Part shown: positions 15,757 through 21,980 of the stretch, one piece after another
How the letters are laid out: every line of letters begins with the position of its first letter
Numbering within the stretch: the stretch's first letter is position 1
Source of the DNA: Bacillota bacterium
Lineage (GTDB): Bacteria > Bacillota > Clostridia > Peptostreptococcales > Anaerovoracaceae
Length of the DNA stretch: 21,980 nt
Assembly: GCA_016280485.1 (NCBI GenBank)
Contig: JAEEGU010000146.1
Span: 1-21,980, forward strand
Direction: 5' to 3'
Notes under the pieces: generated by a model
What the model saw: only the letters and a program-made list of their open reading frames with translations
The model's database searches: none
What the model was told of the DNA's origin: nothing
Made by a program: the position numbers and the translations under genes

Positions 15757-16935
15757 TTAGTATTTTCTCCACACCATTTTATCCACAATACCGGTGTAGC
15801 TCTGGATTATTTTAACCACCTTTGTGGATACGTTTTCTTCTACATAATCGGGCACAAGGATGCCAAAATCCCCCGCCTCGTTCATTTTTACGGCAGTATC
15901 AACCGCCTGCAAAAGCTGTTTTTCGTCGATTCCCGCCAGCACAAAGCACGCCTTGTCGAGTGCCTCCGGACGCTCCGTGGAAGTCCTGATGCACACTGCA
16001 GGGAAAGGCTTTCCGATGCTCGTGAAGAACGAGCTTTCCTCAGGAAGCGTGCCGCTGTCCGAAACCACCGCAAACGCATTCATCTGCAAGGCATTGTAGT
16101 CGTGGAAGCCGAGAGGCTCATGCATCACCACGCGCTTGTCGAGCTTGAAGCCGCTCTCTTCGAGGCGCTTCTTTGAGCGCGGATGGCATGAATAGAGAAT
16201 AGGCATGTCGTATTTCTCCGCCAGCTTGTTTATGGCGGTAAACAACGACAGGAAGTTCTTTTCCGTATCGATATTCTCCTCGCGATGCGCGGAGAGAAGG
16301 ATATACTTTTTCTTTGTAAGCCCAAGCCTTTTGAGGACATCAGACTTTTCAATTGACGCAAGGTTTGCGTGAAGCACCTCAGCCATAGGAGATCCCGTTA
16401 CGAATGTGCGCTCCTTTGGGAGTCCACATTCTGCGAGGTATCTGCGCGCATGCTCCGAATAAGCCATGTTCACATCGGAGATGATGTCCACGATGCGGCG
16501 GTTCGTTTCCTCCGGCAGGCACTCGTCCTTGCAACGGTTGCCCGCTTCCATGTGGAATACCGGAATATGCAGGCGTTTTGCAGGGATTGCTGAAAGGCAG
16601 GAATTTGTATCGCCGAGTACAAGAAGCGCGTCCGGCTTTATCTCAACCATCAGCTTGTAGGATTTATCTATGATGTTTCCAATCGTCGCTCCGAGGTCAT
16701 CGCCCACAGCGTCCATATAGACCTCCGGATCTGCGAGCTTAAGGTCCTTAAAGAACACACCGTTCAGATTGTAGTCGTAGTTCTGTCCGGTATGCGCCAG
16801 TATGCAGTCGAAATACTCGCGGCATTTTTTTATACATGCGGAGAGGCGTATGATTTCCGGACGGGTTCCGACTATAATCAATAACTTTATTCTGCCGTCA
16901 TTTTTGAATGCCATTTTATTTTTCCCTTTACTCAT
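15757..16935 (-). CDS. capG: UDP-N-acetyl-L-talosamine 2-epimerase making UDP-L-FucNAc (CapG/FnlC/WbjD type)
   Basis: 392 residues, ATG 16935 preceded by GAGGG at six bases. It belongs to the non-hydrolysing UDP-GlcNAc 2-epimerase family: GTRPEIIR near residue 23, LGDTNSCL, HMEAGNRC followed by EETNRRIVD, and SDSGTLPEESSF toward the C-terminus. As third gene after capE and capF it should perform the C2 inversion that yields UDP-L-FucNAc. By sequence alone it could be a plain UDP-GlcNAc 2-epimerase (ManNAc), but neighbours favour CapG. The 65 bp gap from capF is the largest in the operon and holds a 7 bp hairpin without a T-run. Confidence 0.9.
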   Translation of the reverse strand: MSKGKNKMAFKNDGRIKLLIIVGTRPEIIRLSACIKKCREYFDCILAHTGQNYDYNLNGVFFKDLKLADPEVYMDAVGDDLGATIGNIIDKSYKLMVEIKPDALLVLGDTNSCLSAIPAKRLHIPVFHMEAGNRCKDECLPEETNRRIVDIISDVNMAYSEHARRYLAECGLPKERTFVTGSPMAEVLHANLASIEKSDVLKRLGLTKKKYILLSAHREENIDTEKNFLSLFTAINKLAEKYDMPILYSCHPRSKKRLEESGFKLDKRVVMHEPLGFHDYNALQMNAFAVVSDSGTLPEESSFFTSIGKPFPAVCIRTSTERPEALDKACFVLAGIDEKQLLQAVDTAVKMNEAGDFGILVPDYVEENVSTKVVKIIQSYTGIVDKMVWRKY

Positions 16936-17000
16936 ATAATCCCTCTAGTCTTTAACTAAATTAATACTGGCTAAATCTATTGCAATCACAATTGCATCGT

Positions 17001-18224
17001 CTATTTGCAATTAACGTTTTCTGCATACGTTTCCGGTCTTTTCGGATCAAAGCATTCGTTTGCCCACATAAAGACCACCAATTCTTTTGTTTCACTTAAG
17101 TTCTCAATGCAGTGAGCATATCCCGGTATCATATCTACGACCTGTATATGTTTGCCACTGACGCGATATTCCGATATCGGATATTCTTTTCCGTTTTCAT
17201 CAGTTCCTATTTTCCGAAGACGTATAATTGCTTCACCACTCACAACCACAAATTTTTCATGCTTGCTATGATGCCAATGATTGCCCTTTACGATGCCGGG
17301 CTTTATTATGTTCACGCTGAATTGCCCCGCCGATTTCGAGCGAATAATCTCTGTAAAACTACCTCTCTCATCCTCGTTCATTCGCAAATCGTAAATAAAC
17401 GATGAAACAGGCAGATAGCTGAGCCAAGCTGAATAAAGCTTGCTTTCGAGTTCGTTTGTCGCGTCCGGTACACCGAGGCTTTCCCTCATCGCCGAAAACG
17501 ATTTTATAGTCTCCGCCAAATATCCGAGCGTGGTTTCATAATACACCGGCGCATAACAATACTTGCCATCACTCTTTGCGACCGGCTTTACTCCGTCGAA
17601 ATCACATCTATGCGGATGGCTCGCCATTGCGCAGAGCATTTCGTTAATCAAATCGTCAATGTAGAGAACATCCATATCTACTGACGGGTCGTTAACTTGA
17701 ATCGGCAGACCGTTTGCGATGTTGTGGCAAAATGTCGCAATCGCAGAATTGTAGTTCGGTCTGCACCACTTGCCGAAAAGGTTCGGGAAGCGATAGACAT
17801 AAACTTCCGCGCCAGTGTCTTTGGCGTAGTCAAAGAAAAGTTCCTCGCCGGCAAGCTTGCTCTTGCCGTATTCCGAGCCCGCAAAGCGTCCTGAAAGGCT
17901 CGCCTGCATAGAACTTGAAAGCATTACAGGACATTTGTTCCCTGCCGTCTTTAAAGCATTAAGAAGGTCCGATGCAAAGCTGAAATTGCCGTCCATATAC
18001 TCAGACGTTTCCTTCGGACGGTTCACTCCCGCGAGGTTAAAGACGAAATCCGCCTTTTTGCAGTATTTTGCAAGGTCACCTGCCGCCGAATCCACATCAT
18101 AGAGATAAAGCTCGCCGATGTTAATCTCCGGATGTGTCCGGTCCTTGCCGTCTCTTATATTTTTCAGCGCTTCGGTGAGGTTTTTTCCGACAAACCCCTT
18201 GGCGCCTGTAATCAGCACATTCAT
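17001..18224 (-). CDS. capF: Bifunctional UDP-sugar epimerase/reductase with cupin domain (CapF/FnlB/WbjC type)
   Basis: 407 residues from ATG 18224, which shares a base with the capE stop (TAATG). A longer frame from 18239 adds only five residues before the conserved MNVLITGAKGFVG start. The N-terminal reductase has GAKGFVG (7-13) and YGKSK (119-123). The C-terminal cupin (about 285-395) contains NHWHHSKHEKF (315-325) and H371, the expected metal ligands. In characterised CapF the cupin domain epimerises C3 and the N-terminal domain reduces C4, giving UDP-2-acetamido-2,6-dideoxy-L-talose. It sits between capE and capG. Full length with both domains intact. Confidence 0.93.
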   Translation of the reverse strand: MNVLITGAKGFVGKNLTEALKNIRDGKDRTHPEINIGELYLYDVDSAAGDLAKYCKKADFVFNLAGVNRPKETSEYMDGNFSFASDLLNALKTAGNKCPVMLSSSMQASLSGRFAGSEYGKSKLAGEELFFDYAKDTGAEVYVYRFPNLFGKWCRPNYNSAIATFCHNIANGLPIQVNDPSVDMDVLYIDDLINEMLCAMASHPHRCDFDGVKPVAKSDGKYCYAPVYYETTLGYLAETIKSFSAMRESLGVPDATNELESKLYSAWLSYLPVSSFIYDLRMNEDERGSFTEIIRSKSAGQFSVNIIKPGIVKGNHWHHSKHEKFVVVSGEAIIRLRKIGTDENGKEYPISEYRVSGKHIQVVDMIPGYAHCIENLSETKELVVFMWANECFDPKRPETYAENVNCK

Positions 18225-19264
18225 TATTTCTTTTTCCAATCTTTAAGTGCATCTTTTACATAATCGGTCCCAAGCAGCTTTTCAACCGTTGCGTCCACGT
18301 CGAGTAGGCGTGTGTTGTGGCTTGTGTAAGCCTCGTCCGCCTGGGTGTGGACCTCGCCCTCCACAAAGAACTTGTCGTAGTTGAGGCTACGCCCATCGGC
18401 AGCCACTCTAAAGTAGGCGCCGAGGTCTTCGGAGCGCAGTCTTTCCTCGCGGGTAAGCAAAGTCTCGTAGAGCTTTTCGCCATGACGAGTGCCGATAACC
18501 TTAATCCCGGTGTCGCCAAAGAGCTGCTGCACTGCCTGCGCCAGCACACCGATCGTGGAAGCGTCTGACTTTTGCACGAAGAGGTCGCCGGGCCTGCCGT
18601 GCTCGAACGCGAACATCACGAGGTCAAGCGCTTCGTCGAGGTTCATCATGAACCGCGTCATTTCCGGGTCGGTGACCGTAATTGGGTTGTCCGCTTTTAT
18701 TTGATCGATGAAAAGCGGGATGACCGAGCCGCGGCTGCACATTACGTTTCCGTAGCGTGTGCAGCAGATGACGGTGCGCTCGCCCGCAACTCGCGCATTT
18801 GCCATCGCCACTTTTTCCATCATGGCCTTTGAAATTCCCATCGCGTTTATCGGGTAAGCGGCTTTGTCGGTCGAGAGGCAGACTACCTTTTTTACGCCTG
18901 CATCGATTGCGGCGTGGATGACATTGTCAGTGCCCTCAACGTTGGTGCGAACAGCTTCCATAGGAAAGAACTCGCACGACGGCACCTGTTTGAGCGCCGC
19001 TGCGTGAAAGACGTAGTCAACGCCCGCCATTGCGTCGCGCACGGAGTCTTTGTTACGTACGTCGCCGATGTAGAATTTCACCTTGCCCGCGTGCTCCGGA
19101 AAGCGCACCTGCAGGTCATGGCGCATGTCATCCTGCTTCTTTTCATCGCGAGAAAAGATTCGGATTTCAGCGATGTCGCCTGTTAAAAAGTGTTTCAGGA
19201 CCGTGGAGCCGAACGAGCCGGTTCCGCCTGTTATCATTAATGTTTTGTTTTTGAAATCTGTCAT
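18224..19264 (-). CDS. capE: UDP-GlcNAc 4,6-dehydratase/5-epimerase (CapE/FnlA/WbjB type)
   Basis: 346 residues, a cytoplasmic extended short-chain dehydrogenase. It performs the first step to UDP-L-FucNAc, converting UDP-GlcNAc to a UDP-2-acetamido-2,6-dideoxy-4-hexulose with C5 inversion. The NAD(P)-binding motif GGTGSFG is at 13-19. STDK (131-134) followed by PINAMGISK (138-146) carries the methionine-containing variant of the YxxxK motif seen in CapE/FlaA1-type dehydratases, with K146 as the lysine. Length matches CapE. It is the first gene of the operon, with GAGAGG before ATG 19264, and its TAA stop overlaps the ATG of the next gene (TAATG). The order capE-capF-capG supports the assignment strongly. 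GC content here is visibly higher than in the later genes. Confidence 0.93.
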   Translation of the reverse strand: MTDFKNKTLMITGGTGSFGSTVLKHFLTGDIAEIRIFSRDEKKQDDMRHDLQVRFPEHAGKVKFYIGDVRNKDSVRDAMAGVDYVFHAAALKQVPSCEFFPMEAVRTNVEGTDNVIHAAIDAGVKKVVCLSTDKAAYPINAMGISKAMMEKVAMANARVAGERTVICCTRYGNVMCSRGSVIPLFIDQIKADNPITVTDPEMTRFMMNLDEALDLVMFAFEHGRPGDLFVQKSDASTIGVLAQAVQQLFGDTGIKVIGTRHGEKLYETLLTREERLRSEDLGAYFRVAADGRSLNYDKFFVEGEVHTQADEAYTSHNTRLLDVDATVEKLLGTDYVKDALKDWKKK

Positions 19265-19326
19265 TTTTGCCTCTCGTATTTTTGATTGACGTTAATTGGG
19301 GTAAAAAGCACACAACTTAACATCTT

Positions 19327-19355
19327 ATTATACCAAAAATCCCCCCGTTAGTAAA
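19327..19355 (-). promoter_or_regulatory. Promoter of the polysaccharide operon, overlapping the terminator
   Basis: On the minus strand a perfect -10 TATAAT (19332-19327) is preceded at exactly 17 bases by TTTACT (19355-19350), a 4/6 match to the -35 consensus. The -35 lies in the loop and first stem bases of the upstream terminator. The start of transcription should fall near 19320, giving a leader of roughly 55 bases that ends in GAGAGG (19270-19275) and the capE start. The leader is too short for a typical riboswitch. Confidence 0.7.
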
Positions 19356-19369
19356 CCAACAGAGGGATT
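19333..19369 (-). terminator. Rho-independent terminator after the membrane protein gene
   Basis: Read on the minus strand, AATCCCTCTGTTGG (19369-19356), loop TTTA, then CTAACGGGGGGATT (19351-19338) pairs over 14 positions with several G-U pairs, followed directly by a T-run (19339-19335). It lies 15 bases after the stop codon at 19384 and insulates the operon from upstream genes. Confidence 0.85.
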
Positions 19370-19383
19370 ATTTATCGTATTTC

Positions 19384-20094
19384 TCACTCATCCTTAACCT
19401 TCACATCAGGCAACAGCCCGATGAAACGTGCGAGGCAAACGATGTTCATGAATATGCCTATTACGGTCTCGATGTATGCGTACATGAACAGCGGGCTTTC
19501 CGCATACATTTCAAGACTTCCGGAGTTCATGAAGATTTCAAAGCTGTCAAGCACGGTTACAGTCACTCCGTCTATACCCAGAAACATATGAATCGCCTGA
19601 AAAACGACCACAAACTGCAGCACATACTCTACCATATTAAGCACAAGCATAAGCACTGTTCTGGTCGCCGATTTAATCACATACTCGGCAGGCTTTGCCT
19701 GATCGGCACCGCTTTGTGTACTCCCATGGAAGTATCCGTTCATCCTGTGAAAGAACAGAACATTAATCTGATACACCAGCATTTCGAAAACGCGGAGCAT
19801 CGAATATATGCCGATTATCAGCGCAACCGCCCGGAAAGTGCTTGCTCGCAAAATGTGTGGCGCAACCGCTGCAAAAATCATATTGCCGGCAAGCCACAGC
19901 TCCGGGAAAACGTACTCCGAAGTGAAGGGTTTTACCCGCCCGTCATCTTTGTTTTTCCTGTGCTCAAAGAAGTAGCGATTTACTTTGCGCACGACATAAA
20001 ACACCGAGATTCTCTCTAAAACATAGAATATCCAATATAATCCCGGCACTATAAAGCCGTCCTCTTTGCTAAATAAATGTCTTTTGTTTTCCAT
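19384..20094 (-). CDS. Predicted membrane protein with ion-channel-like C-terminal module
   Basis: 236 residues, not recognised as a named family. Hydrophobic segments lie at about 14-36, 66-84, 88-108, 145-172 and 203-225. The last two flank a short stretch, DSFEIFMNSGSLEMY (183-197), and the final helix contains IETVIGIF followed by ARFIGLLP. This spacing and the E-x-x-IG-hydrophobic helix resemble the two-helix pore module of bacterial Ion_trans_2 channels, but the TVGYGD potassium filter is absent. The start ATG has no Shine-Dalgarno, while a GGTGGG 19-24 bases upstream serves a different frame. The gene ends just before a rho-independent terminator, so it is separate from the polysaccharide operon. 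Membrane location is confident; channel relationship is inference. Confidence 0.7.
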   Translation of the reverse strand: MENKRHLFSKEDGFIVPGLYWIFYVLERISVFYVVRKVNRYFFEHRKNKDDGRVKPFTSEYVFPELWLAGNMIFAAVAPHILRASTFRAVALIIGIYSMLRVFEMLVYQINVLFFHRMNGYFHGSTQSGADQAKPAEYVIKSATRTVLMLVLNMVEYVLQFVVVFQAIHMFLGIDGVTVTVLDSFEIFMNSGSLEMYAESPLFMYAYIETVIGIFMNIVCLARFIGLLPDVKVKDE

Positions 20095-20101
20095 AATGAC
20101 T

Positions 20102-20124
20102 ATAATAATCCATCAATTCCCACC
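20102..20124 (-). promoter_or_regulatory. Weak candidate promoter for the membrane protein gene
   Basis: On the minus strand TTAAAC is separated by about 17 bases from TATTAT (20102-20107), a 5/6 match to the -10 consensus. The -10 lies only seven bases from the ATG at 20094, which would give a nearly leaderless mRNA. This fits the absence of a Shine-Dalgarno before that ATG. The -35 overlaps the 33 bp repeat. The hexamers are weak enough to arise by chance. Confidence 0.3.
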
Positions 20125-20142
20125 GTTTAAACCTATCATGAA
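20110..20142 (+). repeat. 33 bp imperfect direct repeat, copy A
   Basis: It matches 21792-21824 at 27 of 33 positions. This copy overlaps the stop codon of the ATPase gene and reaches to 16 bases before the start of the next minus-strand gene, so it fills nearly the whole 41 bp gap. Read on the minus strand it contains GGTGGGAATTGATG, which resembles a ribosome binding site plus start codon for a 14-codon frame. Confidence 0.6.
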
Positions 20143-21560
20143 TACAAATCCTCCAATGTTATGCACTGCACATTTGGAATATCAGCAGTGTCAAACCATT
20201 TTGTGAAACCGCTTAAAGAAAACAGCAAGTACCCGGTAACATTATATTTCCCGGATATAAGCTTCGATCTTTGAACCAGTGTCTCGTATGTTTCTTTATC
20301 GATTTTCTCGTTCTTAAACTTGCATTCGCCCAAAACCGCCGTGTTATCAACTGCGGAAATGCCCACAACATCGATGTCTGCCGATTGATTGGATCGTTTA
20401 CCGTCCGCATTAACAATCTGCTCAATGCCCCACCAGGTTCCTGTTTGTGTTATGAAATTTCCAAAGGCTCCGGTGACTCCTTTCTCCAATGTGTAGTATC
20501 TGCACATTTCTTCAAAAACGCTCGACATAAAAGAATGTAGCTGCGGCTTTACCACCTTTTCATAATAGAAATCGCCTTGCCCCATCTCTATCACGCTGAC
20601 AGCTTTTGGGATAAATAGATACCAGAACTTAAACATGTGGTCCTTTAAGATATATTGTGTCTTCTTTTTATTCTTCTCGTCAGTAATGCACGCTCTTTTT
20701 TCTACAAGTCCCACACTAATCAGTTTCTCTAACGAATACAGCACTGTGGTTTCTTTTTCATGCACCTTTGTTGCTAAAAGGCTTACCGTATTTGCGCCTG
20801 AAGCCACCTGCTCAATTATATTGTTAACAAGCGTTGTGTCAGAGAATTCCTGTGTCAAAAGATTCTTGGTTTCGTCAAAAAGGTATCCGCCGGCATCAAA
20901 AAACAGCCTTTTTATATTATCATCGAGACTGGCATTCCTATCAAACAGCGACAAATATTTTGCCACACCTCCGGTTACACCGTAGCATATAGCCTTTTCT
21001 TCAGCGGAATAACCCGGGACAAACTCTGCCGAATTTCTATAATTAAACGGCTCAAGCTTAATCTGCGAGTCCCTCCTGCCAAACAAAGGACTTTTCTCGC
21101 TGAGCACCTTCTTTTCCATAAAGCTTAATGCCGAACCGCACAGTATCAGCATTATTTCTTTGTCAAGCCACTCCGTATCAATGTATTTCTGAAAAACAGA
21201 CAAAAGTGCCTCGTCCTTTTCCGCCCAATATGGCAACTCGTCTATCACGACAACCAACTTTTTTCCTTCGTGCGAAAGCTTTCTCGTAATAGCATCCAGC
21301 ACACTTTCCGGCGAAGCAAATTTTGCTTCGCTGTACGCAGGGTCAATCACATCCATCGCTTGCTTTGCAAACAGCTCCAAGTTTCGCTCCGCGCCAACCT
21401 TTGTGGCTGTATAAAATATTGCTTTTTTTCCCTTTATGAACTCTCTGAGCATAAACGACTTTCCAACTCTGCGACGTCCATACAGCACAATCATGCCAAA
21501 GCCCTTTTTTTCATATACTCTTTCCAGTACGCCAAGCTCTTTCTCTCTTCCTATGAACAC
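20136..21560 (-). CDS. AAA-type ATPase with C-terminal DUF234-like nuclease-fold domain
   Basis: 474 residues, GTG start at 21560 with GAGGG nine bases upstream. The N-terminal half is a P-loop ATPase of the archaeal-type ATPase family: Walker A GRRRVGKS (28-35), Walker B VVVIDELPY (103-111) and a sensor-like LILCGSALSFM (138-148). The middle (about 235-310) looks like a winged-helix region, with LLATKVHEKETTVLYSLEKL and KDHMFKFWY. The end carries E350, D397 and E412-x-K414, the arrangement of a PD-(D/E)XK nuclease-like core typical of DUF234. Family members are common in anaerobic bacteria and archaea, mostly with unknown function. The gene is upstream of, and probably transcribed separately from, the polysaccharide operon. 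Family assignment is strong; biological role is unknown. Confidence 0.85.
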   Translation of the reverse strand: MFIGREKELGVLERVYEKKGFGMIVLYGRRRVGKSFMLREFIKGKKAIFYTATKVGAERNLELFAKQAMDVIDPAYSEAKFASPESVLDAITRKLSHEGKKLVVVIDELPYWAEKDEALLSVFQKYIDTEWLDKEIMLILCGSALSFMEKKVLSEKSPLFGRRDSQIKLEPFNYRNSAEFVPGYSAEEKAICYGVTGGVAKYLSLFDRNASLDDNIKRLFFDAGGYLFDETKNLLTQEFSDTTLVNNIIEQVASGANTVSLLATKVHEKETTVLYSLEKLISVGLVEKRACITDEKNKKKTQYILKDHMFKFWYLFIPKAVSVIEMGQGDFYYEKVVKPQLHSFMSSVFEEMCRYYTLEKGVTGAFGNFITQTGTWWGIEQIVNADGKRSNQSADIDVVGISAVDNTAVLGECKFKNEKIDKETYETLVQRSKLISGKYNVTGYLLFSLSGFTKWFDTADIPNVQCITLEDLYS

Positions 21561-21577
21561 TTCCTTTTACCCTCTTT

Positions 21578-21623
21578 CATTCAAATCGTTTTCATTCAGT
21601 TCGATTTTATTCAAATTGATTTT
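21578..21623. repeat. Three degenerate 15-16 bp tandem direct repeats
   Basis: Units on the plus strand are CATTCAAATCGTTTT (21578-21592), CATTCAGTTCGATTTT (21593-21608) and ATTCAAATTGATTTT (21609-21623), sharing ATTCA-N3-TSG/TTG-TTTT. They end 18 bases before the GTG start of the ATPase gene, so they lie in its leader or promoter. Such phased repeats can be operator sites, but in AT-rich DNA they may be slippage products. Confidence 0.5.
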
Positions 21624-21791
21624 AATATATTTTAACACCATTTTTCTCCGAACGCAATAGACCTTTCAAGGAAACCGCAAAAACCCGCCGTGCAACTCGC
21701 ATTAGCCGGAATATGTCTTCATATCTTTCCAATGTTCCACGAAGCCTTGTCCCATGTCGTTATTGGTTCTGCTTCTTAGTGATATAGACAC

Positions 21792-21824
21792 CTATCAATT
21801 CTCACCGTTTTATGCTATCATTAA
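21792..21824 (+). repeat. 33 bp imperfect direct repeat, copy B
   Basis: This matches 20110-20142 at 27 of 33 positions without gaps. The best conserved parts are ATCAATTC, CACCGTTT and CTATCAT. It lies about 35 bases before the nitroreductase start. The two copies bracket the ATPase gene in the same orientation. Confidence 0.6.
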
Positions 21825-21859
21825 ACAAGTTAAAAGATTACACCCCCGGAGGTACACAC

Positions 21860-21980
21860 ATGGAATTCAAACAAGCAGCAAAAACCCGCCGCAGCATTCG
21901 CAGATTCGAGGACAGGGAAATCCCTCGCGAAGTCTTCGAAGAAATCGTCGAATCCGCACGCTTTGCGCCCAGCTGGAAGA
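21860..21980 (+). CDS. Nitroreductase-family protein, N-terminal 40 residues (cut by window end)
   Basis: The only plus-strand gene. It starts at ATG 21860 behind a strong Shine-Dalgarno, GGAGG at 21848-21852, seven bases upstream. The visible residues read MEFKQAAKTRRSIRRFEDRE and then continue to a SARFAPSWK segment. The RRSIR-F pattern near the N-terminus followed by a helix ending in A-x-x-APS is characteristic of FMN-dependent nitroreductases, where the RRS residues contact FMN phosphate. Substrate cannot be inferred because the rest lies outside the window. It diverges from the ATPase gene and is probably not part of the polysaccharide operon. I found no convincing -35/-10 pair upstream. 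Confidence 0.85.
   Translation, partial: MEFKQAAKTRRSIRRFEDREIPREVFEEIVESARFAPSWK

Larger units (their letters stand above)
21561..21859. other. Divergent intergenic region without a convincing gene
   Basis: These 299 bases separate the ATPase gene (minus) from the nitroreductase gene (plus). They hold three degenerate 15-16 bp direct repeats next to the ATPase start (21578-21623), a 33 bp sequence that recurs beside the ATPase stop (21792-21824), and a 29-codon minus-strand open frame with a GTG start (21702-21791) that could be a gene remnant. No RNA gene or clear terminator is visible. The AT-rich stretch near 21605-21640 is a plausible place for an ATPase promoter, but no hexamer pair stood out. 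Confidence 0.6.

Noticed and set aside
16990..17012. Hairpin AATTGCA / TGCAATT at the capF end as a terminator
   Set aside because: The stem is only 7 AT-rich pairs with no T-run, and it overlaps the capF stop within an operon that continues into capG.
18225..18239. Five extra residues at the CapF N-terminus
   Set aside because: TAATG coupling at 18224 and the family's usual start at the NAD-binding strand favour the shorter form.
21760..21859. Promoter for the nitroreductase gene
   Set aside because: Several TATxxT-like hexamers exist (for example TATGCT and TATCAT near 21811-21821), but none has an acceptable -35 at 16-18 bases.
1..21980. CRISPR arrays, tRNA or rRNA genes, insertion sequences
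   Set aside because: No regularly spaced exact repeats, cloverleaf-like sequence, rRNA-like sequence or transposase frame was seen on either strand.

Overview
The window is most of a surface-polysaccharide (capsule, exopolysaccharide or cell-wall glycan) biosynthesis locus, probably from a low-to-mid GC Gram-positive anaerobe of the Clostridia. The reasons are the strong AGGAGG-type ribosome binding sites, the gene content (CapEFG, a MurJ-family flippase, GtrA/GtrB-like proteins, a DUF234-type ATPase, a nitroreductase) and tightly overlapping genes. The species cannot be named from sequence alone. All genes but the last lie on the minus strand, so the locus reads from right to left.

Right edge (about 19.38-21.98 kb): the start of a nitroreductase-family gene on the plus strand, diverging from an AAA-type ATPase with a nuclease-like C-terminus. 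A small membrane protein follows whose C-terminal half resembles a two-helix ion-channel pore module without the usual filter. It ends at a rho-independent terminator. A good sigma-A-type promoter is embedded in that terminator and drives the polysaccharide operon.

Operon (19264 down to 260), about 17 genes with gaps of 0-65 bp or short overlaps: (1) capE-capF-capG, the UDP-L-FucNAc pathway; (2) a MurJ-family flippase; (3) a modification block with a GNAT, an acyltransferase-3 membrane protein and two tandem DegT-type aminotransferase homologues, the second of which has arginine in place of the catalytic lysine; (4) three glycosyltransferases or likely ones; (5) a Gtr-like module with a GT-C-like membrane protein, a GtrB/DPM1-like GT2 with two C-terminal membrane helices and a GtrA-like protein; (6) interleaved with it, a complete dTDP-3-acetamido-3,6-dideoxyhexose (Fuc3NAc or Qui3NAc) pathway: rmlA, rmlB, a 3,4-ketoisomerase, a 3-aminotransferase and a hexapeptide acetyltransferase. 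rmlC and rmlD are absent, as expected if the dTDP-4-keto sugar goes to the amino sugar and not to rhamnose.

Working model (inference): UDP-L-FucNAc and other sugars are built into a lipid-linked repeat by the cytoplasmic glycosyltransferases and exported by the MurJ-like flippase. The dTDP-amino sugar is loaded on a lipid carrier by the GtrB-like enzyme, flipped by GtrA and added outside the membrane by the GT-C protein. No initiating phosphoglycosyltransferase, Wzy-type polymerase or Wzz/chain-length regulator is visible here. They may lie outside the window.

Left edge (1-259): no gene, but nested and repeated hairpins, one of which looks like the operon terminator. No tRNA, rRNA, CRISPR array or insertion sequence was seen.
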